A stretch of 64,000 bases of DNA from positions 2,444,501-2,508,500 of the forward strand of contig NZ_CP014545.1 of NCBI RefSeq assembly GCF_001586275.1, given 5' to 3'. The notes under the pieces were generated by a model. That model saw only the letters and a program-made list of their open reading frames with translations, was not told the origin of the DNA and ran no database searches. The position numbers were made by a program, and so were the translations under genes. This DNA comes from Sphingorhabdus sp. M41. GTDB lineage: Bacteria; Pseudomonadota; Alphaproteobacteria; Sphingomonadales; Sphingomonadaceae. Of the stretch, positions 18,808 through 27,890 are shown piece by piece. Numbering within the stretch: the first letter of the stretch is position 1; each line of letters starts with the position of its first letter.

Positions 18808-19320
18808 ATGATGATGAAATATGCGACCCCCCTCCTGATTACCACCAGCCTGGTATTGGCTGGTTGTGCGAAGAAACCACCTGAAGAATTGCCGCCGGCC
18901 CCGATTGGCACAGCGCCAACGCCAGCACCGACTGGTCCTGCCGGACCGGGCTATGCTCCGGGCTCGCAGGGAGATTTCCTGGCCAATACAATGTCCGACA
19001 GAATTCTCTTTGATACCGATCGCTTCAATGTCGACTCACAGGATCAGGCGATCTTGCAAAGCCAGGCGCAATGGCTGGCGCAAAACCCCAATGCACGGAT
19101 CACCATCGAAGGCCATTGCGACGAACGTGGCACGCGTGACTATAATCTCGCGCTGGGCGAACGCCGTGCCAACGCCGCGAAAAACTATCTCGCTTCGCTG
19201 GGTGTCAGCCCGTCGCGGATGACGACTGTAAGCTATGGCAAGGAACGCCCAGAAGCGCTTGCTTCCACCGAGAGTGCCTGGGCGCAGAACCGCCGGGCCG
19301 TGAGCATCGTGGTCCGCTAA
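18808..19320 (+). CDS. pal: Peptidoglycan-associated lipoprotein Pal
   Basis: A 170-residue outer-membrane lipoprotein with lipobox LAGC, a Pro-rich linker and a C-terminal OmpA-like peptidoglycan-binding domain containing ITIEGHCDERGTRDYNLALG and the diaminopimelate-contact Arg in NRRAVSIVV. It ends the tol-pal operon. Three successive ATG codons (18808, 18811, 18814) follow AAGGAG at 18798-18803; the first is used, but 18811 has better spacing. Confidence 0.95.
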   Translation: MMMKYATPLLITTSLVLAGCAKKPPEELPPAPIGTAPTPAPTGPAGPGYAPGSQGDFLANTMSDRILFDTDRFNVDSQDQAILQSQAQWLAQNPNARITIEGHCDERGTRDYNLALGERRANAAKNYLASLGVSPSRMTTVSYGKERPEALASTESAWAQNRRAVSIVVR

Positions 19321-19340
19321 ACCGAACCAGAACAACAGAC

Positions 19341-19382
19341 AAAAAAAGGGCCGCTACCTCTTCGGGTAGCGGCCCTTTTTTT
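19341..19382. terminator. Bidirectional intrinsic terminator between pal and a convergent gene
   Basis: A perfect 11-bp GC-rich stem (19348-19358 with 19365-19375) around a short TTCG-containing loop is flanked by seven A on the left and seven T on the right, so it can end transcripts from both pal and the convergent small gene. Confidence 0.95.
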
Positions 19383-19396
19383 AATCTGAAAATCAA

Positions 19397-19693
19397 TTAT
19401 TTCTTGGTGCCGGTCATCGCCATTTCACCAAAGGCACCCGCCTTTACCGAACCGGCCAGCTGACCATCGGTAATCGTCGCATCGCCTTCCAGCTTCATCG
19501 GCATGGGAACCGTCATGTTCATTTCCCAGGTGATGTGATTGCCGTCGACCTTGCCGTTTTCGACATCCATCGATCCCATTCCGCCGGCGTTGACGCCGGT
19601 GAACGTGTCACCATCGGTTACGATGGTAAATTCCGAGGTCTGGTCTCCCATCGGGGATTTCGTCACACAAGCATAAGTTCCATCAATAGACAT
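19397..19693 (-). CDS. Small conserved-looking protein of unknown function
   Basis: A 98-residue protein with no signal peptide or membrane helix. The composition (alternating polar and hydrophobic residues, many Gly and Met: ITWEMNMTVPMPMKLEGDAT) suggests a small beta-barrel or beta-sandwich, somewhat like lipocalin-type short proteins. ATG is preceded by an ideal AAGGAGA, which supports it as a real gene, and it uses the shared terminator with pal. I do not recognise a family with certainty. Confidence 0.7.
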   Translation of the reverse strand: MSIDGTYACVTKSPMGDQTSEFTIVTDGDTFTGVNAGGMGSMDVENGKVDGNHITWEMNMTVPMPMKLEGDATITDGQLAGSVKAGAFGEMAMTGTKK

Positions 19694-19740
19694 TCCATTC
19701 TCCTTTTATGTCAAAGCCCTGATCCGGCTCAGACTAGCGA

Positions 19741-22653
19741 TCACTCGTCGCCTTCTGCCGAATCGTTTGAACTACTCTCACTATTAACAGCAGTGTCACT
19801 AGCTTCATAGCCGCGATATTCGATCGGCATATCGAGCGAGTCCAGCTGGGTTTTGATCTTGGACACGTCACCGACAACGACCCAGGTGAATTTATCCGGA
19901 TCGACCGCGTCAGCCATGGCTTTGTTCAAATCTTCCACCGTCAACGCCTTGTAGCGAGCTGCAACCGTTTCTGCATAGTTCGAAGGCCTGCCCAGCATCA
20001 CGTCACCCTGCATCTGGCTCAATATGCTGGGCGTGCGCTCGAACTGGCCTGGCAGCTCGCGCACATTGCCATTGACCGTCCGCTCCAGTTCCGCCGGCGT
20101 AACGCCGTTTTCGCCCATGAAGTCGCGAACCTGCGCATCAATTGCGGCAACGGCAGGGCCGGTCTGGTTGGTCTGAACCGGCGCGCGCATCGTGTAGAGC
20201 ACCCGGTCTTCACCGCGCAATACGGTGTTGCGTGTTCCGTAGCTCCAGCCCTTGGTTTCGCGCAGGTCCATGTTGATCCGCGAGAGGAAATTGCCGCCCA
20301 ATATTTCATTGGCGGCATTGAGGGTCAGCAGATCGTCCGACCCCTTGTACGGCAGGACCTGTCCGGCCAGGATCATCGATTGCGGAGAATTGGGACGATG
20401 AACGACAATGATCCGGCCCTGCCCTTCGGGAATGGCGGCATCAAAATTCTTCGCTGGCGCCGCTTTTCCGCTGCCTTTCCACTTGCCGAAGCGCATCTCG
20501 AGCTTGTCGATCAGCTCCTGTTTGCCGATTTTGCCCGCAGCAAAGATGGTCGCCTTTGCCGGATGCATCCATTGTTGATGGAAGGCCGCGAGATCATCGC
20601 GGGTGATCGCCGATACCGTTTCCTTGGTGCCGTTACCCGACAGGCCGCGGCCATAAGGATGTTCGGAACCGAATACCAGCGGCGGAAGCAGATTGCTGGC
20701 AATGCTCAGCGGATCGCTTTCTTCCCGGTCGATTGCCGTGAGCAGCTGAACGCGGATACGTTCGATATCATCGGTCTTGAACGCCGGATTTTTGACAATG
20801 TCTGCCATCAGGTCGAGCGAAGCATCAAGGTTTGGATTGACCGCGCTCAGATCGACATCGGTCCGGTCGCGGCCACCGCCGATGCTGATATTGGCACCCA
20901 GCCGTTCCTGCTGTTCGGCGATTTCAACCGATGTCAGGCTGGTCGTGCCCTCTTTCAATATTCCGGTGACGAAATTCTGCAGTCCGAGCTTGTCGGAAGA
21001 ATCAGCGCTGGTGCCAGCATTGAAAGACAGAGACACACGGGTCATCGGCACCGCATCGCGGTGGGCGAAATAGACCTTGATGCCATTGGACAGGGTTGCG
21101 GTTTCGACATCCGGAAAATCGACGTTGGGAATGTCGCCCACGGTTGGCAGTTTGGAGCGGTCGGGGACGGTGACCGTCCCGGCTTCACCATCCTGCATAT
21201 AGAAAGCGGGTGCCGTCAGGACGCCGGTGCGCGCGCCTTTGCCAGCGCCCACTTCCTGATATTCTTCCCGCTCGCCCGGAACGACGGTAATGCCAAGGAC
21301 GGGACGGGTCAGCCATTTCTGCATCGCCGCCTTCACCGCTGCCGGTGTCGTCGAAGCCAGCCGGCCCAGTTCCTTCTTGTAATATTCCGGATCGTCGGAA
21401 TAGAGTTTGCCCTGCGCCAGAGCGACCGCCTTGCCGCTAAATCCGCCAACCTGTTCGAGGCCGGCGATCCGCGCTGCGGCATCGCGCGTTGCCACCCGCT
21501 GCACTTCGTCCTGGGTCGGGCCATTGGCAATAAAGTCGGCGATGATTTCATCGAGCCGCGCAGCAACGGCATCCGCATCTTCACCCGGTTTGACGTCAGC
21601 CTGAACGTTCACGAAGCTTCCATGCACAAACGGGATCACATAAGCGGAAACGGAAACCGCATTTTTCTCTTCCCGCACCATGATATTGTCGAGCCGCGAA
21701 CTGGCCAAGCCGCCGAGCACGGTCATGCCAACGTCAAGCGGCGTATAATCGGGATCATTCAGGCCCGGCACCACCCAGTTGCGATAGATGCGCGTGGTCG
21801 CGACCTTGTCCTTCATCACCTCGTAGATCGGAGCATCGAGAGTCGGCAATGCGGGATCGAGCTGCGGGATTGGCTTGCCAGCCGGTATCGCGCCAAACCA
21901 TTTGTTGACCTTGGACCGCGCGGTCGCAACATCGATATCACCAGCCAGCACCAGGATCGAATTGTTCGGCCCATAATGATCGGTGAACCATAGCTTCATA
22001 TCATCGAGCGAAGCGGCTTCGAGATCTTCCAGCGATCCGATCGTGTCGTGGCCATAGGGGTGATCCGAAGGGAACAGCAATTCGGTCTGGCGATAGCCGA
22101 CCAGCCCGTAAGGCTGATTGTCGCCCTGGCGCTTTTCGTTCGAAACCACGCCTATCTGGTTGTCGAGCTTCTCCTGCGTCACCGCGCCGAGCAGGTAGCC
22201 CATCCGGTCGCTTTCGAGGAACAAAGCAACATCAAGCGCGGAGGTCGGAACGGTCTGGAAATAATTGGTCCGGTCCAGCCAGGTCGTGCCGTTGAGATCG
22301 GTCGCGCCGATCTGCCGCAGCGGCTCAAAAAAATCGCCCGGTGCATTTTCGGAACCATTGAACATGATATGTTCGAATAGATGCGCATAGCCGGTCTTGC
22401 CCTTCGGCTCGTTGGCAGAACCGACGCCATACCAGATCGAGACGGCCACAACCGGCGCCTTGCGATCGGTGTGGACCAGGACTTTCAAACCATTGTCTAG
22501 CGTGAATTCTTCATAGGGAATATCGACCGCGGCGACCAGTTCGCTCACTGGCGCGGGTTTGGCGGATTCATGATGTTTGGCCAGTGCGGGCGCAGCAACC
22601 GTCAAGGCTGTGGTAGTCAGCGCCAGCAACAGGGAACGGGACAAACGGGACAT
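19741..22653 (-). CDS. Exported M16-family zinc metallopeptidase (two tandem units)
   Basis: A 970-residue pitrilysin-type peptidase with a signal peptide (cleavage near PALAKH). The first M16 unit carries the inverted zinc motif H91-LF-E94-H95. A second, inactive M16 unit begins near the sequence FPDVETATLSNGIKVYFAHRD after a long linker. Such fused proteins act as periplasmic clamshell peptidases on unfolded or small peptides. The start at 22653 fits both the signal peptide and GAGAGGAAT upstream; a longer in-frame extension to 22779 is unlikely. The short acidic, Ser-rich C-terminus (ESSSNDSAEGDE) is unusual. Confidence 0.92.
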   Translation of the reverse strand: MSRLSRSLLLALTTTALTVAAPALAKHHESAKPAPVSELVAAVDIPYEEFTLDNGLKVLVHTDRKAPVVAVSIWYGVGSANEPKGKTGYAHLFEHIMFNGSENAPGDFFEPLRQIGATDLNGTTWLDRTNYFQTVPTSALDVALFLESDRMGYLLGAVTQEKLDNQIGVVSNEKRQGDNQPYGLVGYRQTELLFPSDHPYGHDTIGSLEDLEAASLDDMKLWFTDHYGPNNSILVLAGDIDVATARSKVNKWFGAIPAGKPIPQLDPALPTLDAPIYEVMKDKVATTRIYRNWVVPGLNDPDYTPLDVGMTVLGGLASSRLDNIMVREEKNAVSVSAYVIPFVHGSFVNVQADVKPGEDADAVAARLDEIIADFIANGPTQDEVQRVATRDAAARIAGLEQVGGFSGKAVALAQGKLYSDDPEYYKKELGRLASTTPAAVKAAMQKWLTRPVLGITVVPGEREEYQEVGAGKGARTGVLTAPAFYMQDGEAGTVTVPDRSKLPTVGDIPNVDFPDVETATLSNGIKVYFAHRDAVPMTRVSLSFNAGTSADSSDKLGLQNFVTGILKEGTTSLTSVEIAEQQERLGANISIGGGRDRTDVDLSAVNPNLDASLDLMADIVKNPAFKTDDIERIRVQLLTAIDREESDPLSIASNLLPPLVFGSEHPYGRGLSGNGTKETVSAITRDDLAAFHQQWMHPAKATIFAAGKIGKQELIDKLEMRFGKWKGSGKAAPAKNFDAAIPEGQGRIIVVHRPNSPQSMILAGQVLPYKGSDDLLTLNAANEILGGNFLSRINMDLRETKGWSYGTRNTVLRGEDRVLYTMRAPVQTNQTGPAVAAIDAQVRDFMGENGVTPAELERTVNGNVRELPGQFERTPSILSQMQGDVMLGRPSNYAETVAARYKALTVEDLNKAMADAVDPDKFTWVVVGDVSKIKTQLDSLDMPIEYRGYEASDTAVNSESSSNDSAEGDE

Positions 22654-22763
22654 CGGGATATTCCTCTCAATCAAATGCAAATTTCGTAGCTTAGAACATG
22701 GCGGCAAATCGCGTCTGGCCGATTGCCGGCTTCGACAAACGCCATTCAGCCGTCGACCAACAG

Positions 22764-23390
22764 CTATTTTGCCTTCCACCCCCAGAATAGATGGCAGGGC
22801 AGGATATTCCAGAAAGAATAGCCGCTATCGATATGGTCAAAATGCGGCGTCATGAAGTCGCGTGCTTTTTTGACGAACTGGTAGACCAGAAAGGCGCCGC
22901 CCGGACGGATAACGTCGTAGGTTTCCTGGGCAATTTTGGGCCCGAGCTGGTCGGGCAGCGTCGAGAAAGGCAGGCCGGAAAGGACATAGTCGGCTTTCTC
23001 GTGCCCGAGTTCCCTGATGATCTTTTGGACGTCGGCGGCAGACCCGTGGATCGGGTAGAAACGGCTGTCGCGGATCGACTTGCCCAGATAATCGATGAAA
23101 TCTTCATTCAGGTCGATCACGATCAGGGTCGCACCGGGCTTCATCCGTTCGAGCACCGGGCGGCAGAAAGTCCCGACGCCCGGGCCATATTCGACGAACA
23201 GGTCACACTCGTCCCATTTGACCGGTTCGAGCATCTTTTTGATCGTGATATCGGACGAAGGCATGATCGAGCCGACCATCACCGGATGTTTCAGGAAGCC
23301 CTTGAAGAACACGCCCCAGGGACCGAGGCGGCGTTCAAGTCGTGACTTGATGCGGTCCACGATTTTCGTTTTGGCGACACTATTTGACAA
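22764..23390 (-). CDS. PmtA-like SAM-dependent (phospholipid-type) methyltransferase
   Basis: A 208-residue class I methyltransferase resembling the Pmt/rRNA-adenine-dimethylase-like phospholipid methyltransferases: an amphipathic N-terminus (FFKGFLKHPVMVGSIMPSS), motif I VEYGPGVGTF, a post-motif Asp (IVIDLN) and LSGLPFSTLP. Possible substrates are phosphatidylethanolamine or another membrane lipid, by family resemblance only. TTG at 23390 is preferred since GGAGG lies six bases before it; a further TTG at 23414 is possible. Confidence 0.8.
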   Translation of the reverse strand: MSNSVAKTKIVDRIKSRLERRLGPWGVFFKGFLKHPVMVGSIMPSSDITIKKMLEPVKWDECDLFVEYGPGVGTFCRPVLERMKPGATLIVIDLNEDFIDYLGKSIRDSRFYPIHGSAADVQKIIRELGHEKADYVLSGLPFSTLPDQLGPKIAQETYDVIRPGGAFLVYQFVKKARDFMTPHFDHIDSGYSFWNILPCHLFWGWKAK

Positions 23391-23495
23391 ACCATTCCTC
23401 CGGCGACTGATCAAACTGTCTTACTAGAGCGTTACAGCGCTGGTGACAAATATAATAGCGGTTGCCCGGTGCAAACGACCGGTTAAAAGCAAGCC

Positions 23496-23816
23496 ATGCA
23501 ACTTCATCCAAACGACTCCATCGCGGTGATTTTTTGTGCGCAGCGTTGCGGCAGCGATGATCAGGCCTATCAGGCCGCGGCAACAGCGATGGGCGATCTG
23601 GCTGCGCAGCAGCCCGGTTATCTCGGTGAAGATCATGCCAGGTCCGCAGATGGATTCGGCATTACGGTGAGCTATTGGCAAGATGATGCCAGCGCCAAAG
23701 CCTGGCGCGATCATCCGGATCACACCCTTATCCGCGAACGGGGTCGCGACAAATGGTACAGCGCCTACAGCCTTCATGTCACCCGCGTCGAACGTGGCTA
23801 TGACTGGCAGAAATAG
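23496..23816 (+). CDS. Antibiotic biosynthesis monooxygenase (ABM)-fold protein
   Basis: A 106-residue single ABM ferredoxin-like domain: IAVIFCAQRCGSDDQAY, then AQQPGYLGEDHARSADGFGITVSYWQDDASAKAW, the typical heme-/quinol-oxygenase-like dimer-barrel pattern. Many proteins of this fold are small oxygenases or stress proteins; the substrate is unknown. It is 18 bases upstream of the MFS gene and may be co-transcribed. Confidence 0.8.
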   Translation: MQLHPNDSIAVIFCAQRCGSDDQAYQAAATAMGDLAAQQPGYLGEDHARSADGFGITVSYWQDDASAKAWRDHPDHTLIRERGRDKWYSAYSLHVTRVERGYDWQK

Positions 23817-23834
23817 CGTGGCATAGGAACGCCC

Positions 23835-25196
23835 ATGGCCGATTCTCCCGACTTCGAACCGCTGAACCGGAAAGCTTCATCCTTTCCCGAAGCAAAACCG
23901 ATCGACAGCACTCGCATGGCGGTGCTGTTCTCTGTCATGCTGGTCACGGCGTCGGGCAATACTGCCATGCAATCGATTTTGCCGACGATCGGGACGCAGC
24001 TTGATATTCCCGATTTCTGGGTGAGCGCAGCGTTCAGCTGGTCGGCTTTATTATGGGTCTATACCGCTCCGAAATGGGCGCGCCAGTCGGATCATCGCGG
24101 TCGCAAAGCGCTGATGCGTCTTGGCATGATCGGCTTCACCACGTCCTTCGCACTGGCCGGTCTGGCCCTGTTTCTCGGGCTGCTGGGCTGGTATAGTGCG
24201 CTGTGGACATTTGTCCTGTTCGCTGTTTTCCGCAGTCTATATGGTGGCCTCGGTTCCGCTGCACCGCCAGCAGTGCAAGCCTATGTGGCCGCCCGAACCG
24301 CGCGCGCCAACCGGACCAAGGCGCTGTCGCTGATTTCATCCTCCTTCGGGCTCGGCACGATCGTCGGCCCGGCGATTGCGCCCTTGCTGATCATTCCCGC
24401 TCTTGGTCTTTCCAGCCCGATGTTTGCCTTTGCCGCAATCGGAATATTGGTGATGGTCGCACTGGCCCTGAAACTGCCCAATGACAATCCCGGCTATAAA
24501 GCGCGCGGTGTGGTCACGTCGGAGCCCTATAGCTCTGCCCCGTCTTCCAACAGCTTGAAAGACGAGGATGATGAGGGGGAAGAGGAAAATAGTCTCCCGC
24601 CACGATTGCGCTGGGGTGACGACCGAGTCAAGCCGTGGCTGATCACCGGTATCCTGGGCGGCAATGCCCATGCGCTGATATTGGGCGTAGTCGGATTTCT
24701 GGTGCTTGACCGGCTGGGCCTGCGCGGCGATCCTGAAATGGGCATTCAAATGACCGGTCTCGTGCTGATGTCCGGCGCTGCGGCAACCCTGCTGGCGCAG
24801 TGGGGCCTGATCCCGCTGCTGCAAATGGGCCCGCGCTCCTCAATATTGTGGGGCATGGTTCTCGGCGCCTCTGGCTGCCTGATCATCGGATTTTCTCACG
24901 ACTTGCACGGTATCATCATCGGATTTGCAGTGGCATCACTGGGCTTTGGTCTGTTCCGTCCCGGTTTCACTGCCGGAGCCTCGCTGGCCGTCAGACGATC
25001 CGAGCAAAATGGCGTCGCCGGCATCGTCGCATCGGTAAACGGCATGGCTTTCATTGTGTCACCGGCCTTTGGCGTGCTGCTTTACACCTATGCCGGCCCC
25101 CTGCCTTTCTGGCTGGCGACCGGCATCTGTATCTTCCTGTTCGGCTGGGGCTTCAAGACCCTCAAACTCGACGACCGGATTATCTCCGACAACTAG
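23835..25196 (+). CDS. Major facilitator superfamily transporter
   Basis: A 453-residue polytopic inner-membrane protein with about 12 helices. The loop after helix 2 has the MFS signature in the form KWARQSDHRGRKALMRLG. A strongly acidic central loop (LKDEDDEGEEENSLPPR) divides the two halves. The pattern suits a drug/proton antiporter of the DHA1 type, but the cargo is unknown. It ends 22 bases from the convergent CDC48 gene. Confidence 0.87.
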   Translation: MADSPDFEPLNRKASSFPEAKPIDSTRMAVLFSVMLVTASGNTAMQSILPTIGTQLDIPDFWVSAAFSWSALLWVYTAPKWARQSDHRGRKALMRLGMIGFTTSFALAGLALFLGLLGWYSALWTFVLFAVFRSLYGGLGSAAPPAVQAYVAARTARANRTKALSLISSSFGLGTIVGPAIAPLLIIPALGLSSPMFAFAAIGILVMVALALKLPNDNPGYKARGVVTSEPYSSAPSSNSLKDEDDEGEEENSLPPRLRWGDDRVKPWLITGILGGNAHALILGVVGFLVLDRLGLRGDPEMGIQMTGLVLMSGAAATLLAQWGLIPLLQMGPRSSILWGMVLGASGCLIIGFSHDLHGIIIGFAVASLGFGLFRPGFTAGASLAVRRSEQNGVAGIVASVNGMAFIVSPAFGVLLYTYAGPLPFWLATGICIFLFGWGFKTLKLDDRIISDN

Positions 25197-25218
25197 GGCA
25201 TGAGTCTCGGGTCAGGCC

Positions 25219-27546
25219 CTAGTGCTTGCTGTCCTTGACCGGAGTCAGCATTCCCGGGGAGACAAAGCCAATCGGTTCAACGCGCATGGCATTTTGCTTC
25301 AGCTGCGATTCCATTTTGGAATATTCTTCCTCCATTTCCGGCGTCACCGAAGCCCGGCTGTCTTTCAGTGCCTGTTCGAAATGTTTCATCTGAACCGTTT
25401 CAACCAGTCCGCCAAATTCCCGCAGCGCGTGAAGCCCTGCGCGGCGGACCAGATCTTCCAGATCAGCGCCAGAATAGCGATCGGTACTATCCGCCATCTC
25501 ATCGAGATCGACATCCTTGGCGAGCGGCATTTTCGACGTGTGGATCGCCAATATCCGGCGTCGACCGTCTTTACCGGGAACCGGAACATAGACCAGTTCA
25601 TCAAAGCGGCCCGGACGCAGCAAGGCTGGATCGACCAGACCGGGACGGTTGGTCGCGCCGATCAGAATCACCGACTGCATTTCCTCCAGCCCGTCCATCT
25701 CGGCGAGTATCGTGTTGACAACCCGCTCGGTCACCTGAGGTTCGCCCATACCGCCACCACGTGCCGGGACGAGACTTTCGATTTCATCAATGAACAGGAT
25801 CGTTGGCGCTACCTGACGCGCCCGGGCAAACAGCCGCGCGATCTGCTGCTCGCTCTCGCCATACCATTTGGAAAGCAGGTCGCTCGATTTGGTGGCGATA
25901 AAATTGGCTTCGGCTTCGCGCGCAACCGCCTTCGCCAGCAAGGTCTTGCCGGTTCCGGGCGGTCCATAAAGCAGAAAACCCTTGGCCGGACGAATGCCAA
26001 GCCGGGTGAAGGCTTCCGGATTTTTCAGCGGTAGCTCGATACCCTCCTTCAGCCGCATTTGTGCATCGTCAAGGCCGCCAATATCTTCCCAGCGGACATC
26101 GGGGACCTGAACCATGACTTCGCGCATCGCCGATGGCTGGACCCGTTTCAGCGCTTCGACAAAATCATGCCGCAGAACAACAAGTTCCTCGAGTACTTCC
26201 GGTGGTACGGTTTCCGCTTCAAGATCCAGTTTCGGCATGATCCGGCGCACGGCTTCAATCGCTGCCTCACGGGTCAGGGCCGCCAGATCTGCTCCGACAA
26301 AACCATAGGTTGTGCGTGCAAGCTCTTTTAAATCCACGGCTTTGTCGAGCGGCATGCCACGAGTGTGGATCCCCAGTATCTCGCGCCGGCCGGCAACATC
26401 GGGAACGCCGACGATGATTTCCCGGTCAAAGCGGCCGGGACGGCGCAACGCCTCATCAATGGCCTCGGGGCGATTGGTCGCCGCAATGACCACCAGATTG
26501 AGCCGCGATTCGAGCCCGTCCATCAAGGTGAGCAACTGCGCCACCAGACGCTTTTCGGTTTCACCCTGCACCTGCCCGCGCTTCGGTGCGATCGAATCGA
26601 TCTCGTCAATGAACAGTATCGAAGGGGCTGCCTTGGTTGCTGCCTCAAATATTTCGCGGAGTTTCTTTTCCGATTCGCCATATGCGGAGCCCATGATTTC
26701 CGGACCGTTGATCAGGAAAAACTCAGCATCGCTCTCATTGGCAACCGCTCGGGCGAGCCGCGTCTTGCCGGTGCCCGGAGGCCCATGCAGCAACACCCCG
26801 CGTGGCGGGTCAACGCCAAGCCGGGTGAAGAGCTGCGGATAGCGCAGCGGCAATTCCACCATTTCACGGAGCTGATCGATGGTTTCGTGCAACCCGCCGA
26901 TATCGTCATAAGTAACATCGGCCCGGCGATGCTCGGTCGATTCTTCATATTCGGGACGCAGCTCGACCTCGGTCTCTTCATCGATATGGACGATTCCCTT
27001 GGGCAGGGTCGAAACGACGTTGAGCCGGATCTGCGTGAGCGAAAAGGCCGGTGCCGCAAGCATCTGCCGCAATTGCGGCGGCATGTCGCTACGATCCACC
27101 TGCTGCTGGCCATGGGTAGCGACAAAATCACCGGATTTGAGTGGCCGTCCCATGAAGCTGCGCTTCAGTCCGCCGCCATTGCCTTGCAGACGGAGGTCCT
27201 TCTGCGCTGGCGCGAAGACGACTTTCTTGGCTGGCTTCGATTCGACCTTGCGAATTTCAACATAGTCGCCCGCTCCCACACCGGCATTGGCGCGTTGCAG
27301 GCCATCCAGCCGGACAAAATCCAGGCCTTCATCTTCCTGATAGGGCAAAACCGCTCGTGCCGGGGTCGTCTGCTTGCCGATAATTTCGACGACATCGCCC
27401 TCAATCAGTCCCAATTTGCCTAGATTATCCCGGGACAATCTCGCCAGACCGCGACCGCTATCCTCGGGCCTGGCATTGGCAACTTGCAGTTTTAGCAGCT
27501 TGCTATCGTCTTCGGGCGTTTCATTTGTGGGCGCAGGATCGGACAC
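25219..27546 (-). CDS. CDC48/p97-type tandem AAA+ ATPase
   Basis: A 775-residue bacterial CDC48 homologue. The N-terminal double-psi barrel (LQVANARPEDSGRGLARLSR) is followed by two AAA+ modules, D1 with GPPGTGKTRLARAVANES and D2 with GPPGTGKTLLAKAVARE; both have Walker B (LFIDEID/LFIDEIE) and arginine-finger segments (RRPGRFD, LRPGRFD). It should form a hexameric unfoldase. GTG at 27546 (protein start VSDPAPTNETPEDDS) is preferred because GAGGAG lies upstream and the CDC48 N-domain follows; the open frame extends to 27600. The client proteins are unknown. Confidence 0.93.
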   Translation of the reverse strand: MSDPAPTNETPEDDSKLLKLQVANARPEDSGRGLARLSRDNLGKLGLIEGDVVEIIGKQTTPARAVLPYQEDEGLDFVRLDGLQRANAGVGAGDYVEIRKVESKPAKKVVFAPAQKDLRLQGNGGGLKRSFMGRPLKSGDFVATHGQQQVDRSDMPPQLRQMLAAPAFSLTQIRLNVVSTLPKGIVHIDEETEVELRPEYEESTEHRRADVTYDDIGGLHETIDQLREMVELPLRYPQLFTRLGVDPPRGVLLHGPPGTGKTRLARAVANESDAEFFLINGPEIMGSAYGESEKKLREIFEAATKAAPSILFIDEIDSIAPKRGQVQGETEKRLVAQLLTLMDGLESRLNLVVIAATNRPEAIDEALRRPGRFDREIIVGVPDVAGRREILGIHTRGMPLDKAVDLKELARTTYGFVGADLAALTREAAIEAVRRIMPKLDLEAETVPPEVLEELVVLRHDFVEALKRVQPSAMREVMVQVPDVRWEDIGGLDDAQMRLKEGIELPLKNPEAFTRLGIRPAKGFLLYGPPGTGKTLLAKAVAREAEANFIATKSSDLLSKWYGESEQQIARLFARARQVAPTILFIDEIESLVPARGGGMGEPQVTERVVNTILAEMDGLEEMQSVILIGATNRPGLVDPALLRPGRFDELVYVPVPGKDGRRRILAIHTSKMPLAKDVDLDEMADSTDRYSGADLEDLVRRAGLHALREFGGLVETVQMKHFEQALKDSRASVTPEMEEEYSKMESQLKQNAMRVEPIGFVSPGMLTPVKDSKH

Positions 27547-27612
27547 GGGGGCGGATCTCCTCAATATCGTTTCGGTTGTTTCCAACAAGATAGGGATCAC
27601 GCTGTCGATATG

Positions 27613-27639
27613 CGACTCTGATTTTCAATTGTAGAGTCG
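27613..27639 (-). promoter_or_regulatory. Inverted repeat in the leader of the CDC48 gene
   Basis: Perfect 7-bp arms CGACTCT (27613-27619) and AGAGTCG (27633-27639) with a 13-base AT-rich spacer lie about 70 bases ahead of the CDC48 start. It could be an operator or an mRNA hairpin; it does not match the CIRCE consensus. Confidence 0.4.
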
Positions 27640-27656
27640 GATGGCAGAATTCGGCC

Positions 27657-27737
27657 AAAAAAAAAGGCCAGTTCCGAAGAACTGGCCTGAAAAGTTTTTA
27701 GGAGAGGATGCCTGAAAGGCCCATCCTAAATGCGTCG
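27657..27737 (-). ncRNA. Candidate small regulatory RNA with anti-Shine-Dalgarno region
   Basis: Read on the minus strand, the segment has a 5' hairpin (GGAUG...CAUCC type, about 27703-27727), an unpaired UCUCCU followed by AAAAACUUUUCA, then a perfect 10-bp terminator stem capped by a UUCG tetraloop (27665-27688) and nine U. No minus-strand gene lies upstream that would need this terminator, so an independent short transcript of about 80-90 nt is the simplest reading. The size, two-hairpin plan and CUCCU motif are like the SuhB/mmgR class of alphaproteobacterial sRNAs, but membership is not established. The 5' end is estimated from an AATAAT -10-like hexamer at 27744-27749. Confidence 0.6.
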
Positions 27738-27741
27738 AAAC

Positions 27742-27805
27742 CCATTATTGTGCAAGTGCGAAAAGAACATTAAAGGTTGCACATATTGCAACTTAGCAAT
27801 AATGG
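27742..27805. promoter_or_regulatory. Divergent control region with LysR-type box
   Basis: The centre is TTGCA-N5-TGCAA (27777-27791), inside the perfect repeat GTTGCA-CATAT-TGCAAC (27776-27792); it contains the T-N11-A pattern of LysR-type operators. On both sides are perfect 9-bp arms CCATTATTG (27742-27750) and CAATAATGG (27797-27805). The box lies roughly 40-55 bases upstream of the predicted sRNA start and about 100 bases upstream of the LysR start, so it could serve both. Confidence 0.6.
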
Positions 27806-27890
27806 TAGCGACAGTTTTCCGCCATTCCCGTTGATTCGCATTCATTTTTGCGTTGCACAAAGCTGATTTAGCCACAATATCGATCATAAT

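Noticed and set aside
20380..21993. A 537-codon plus-strand open frame opposite the M16 peptidase
   Set aside because: Antisense to an intact peptidase gene with zinc motif and signal peptide; it has no family features.
27708..27773. A 21-codon plus-strand open frame with a good Shine-Dalgarno (AGGAGAGG) in the LysR upstream gap
   Set aside because: The AGGAGAGG is the complement of the CUCCU region of the candidate sRNA, and the peptide has no attenuator-like features. It remains possible as a leader peptide but is less likely than the minus-strand RNA.
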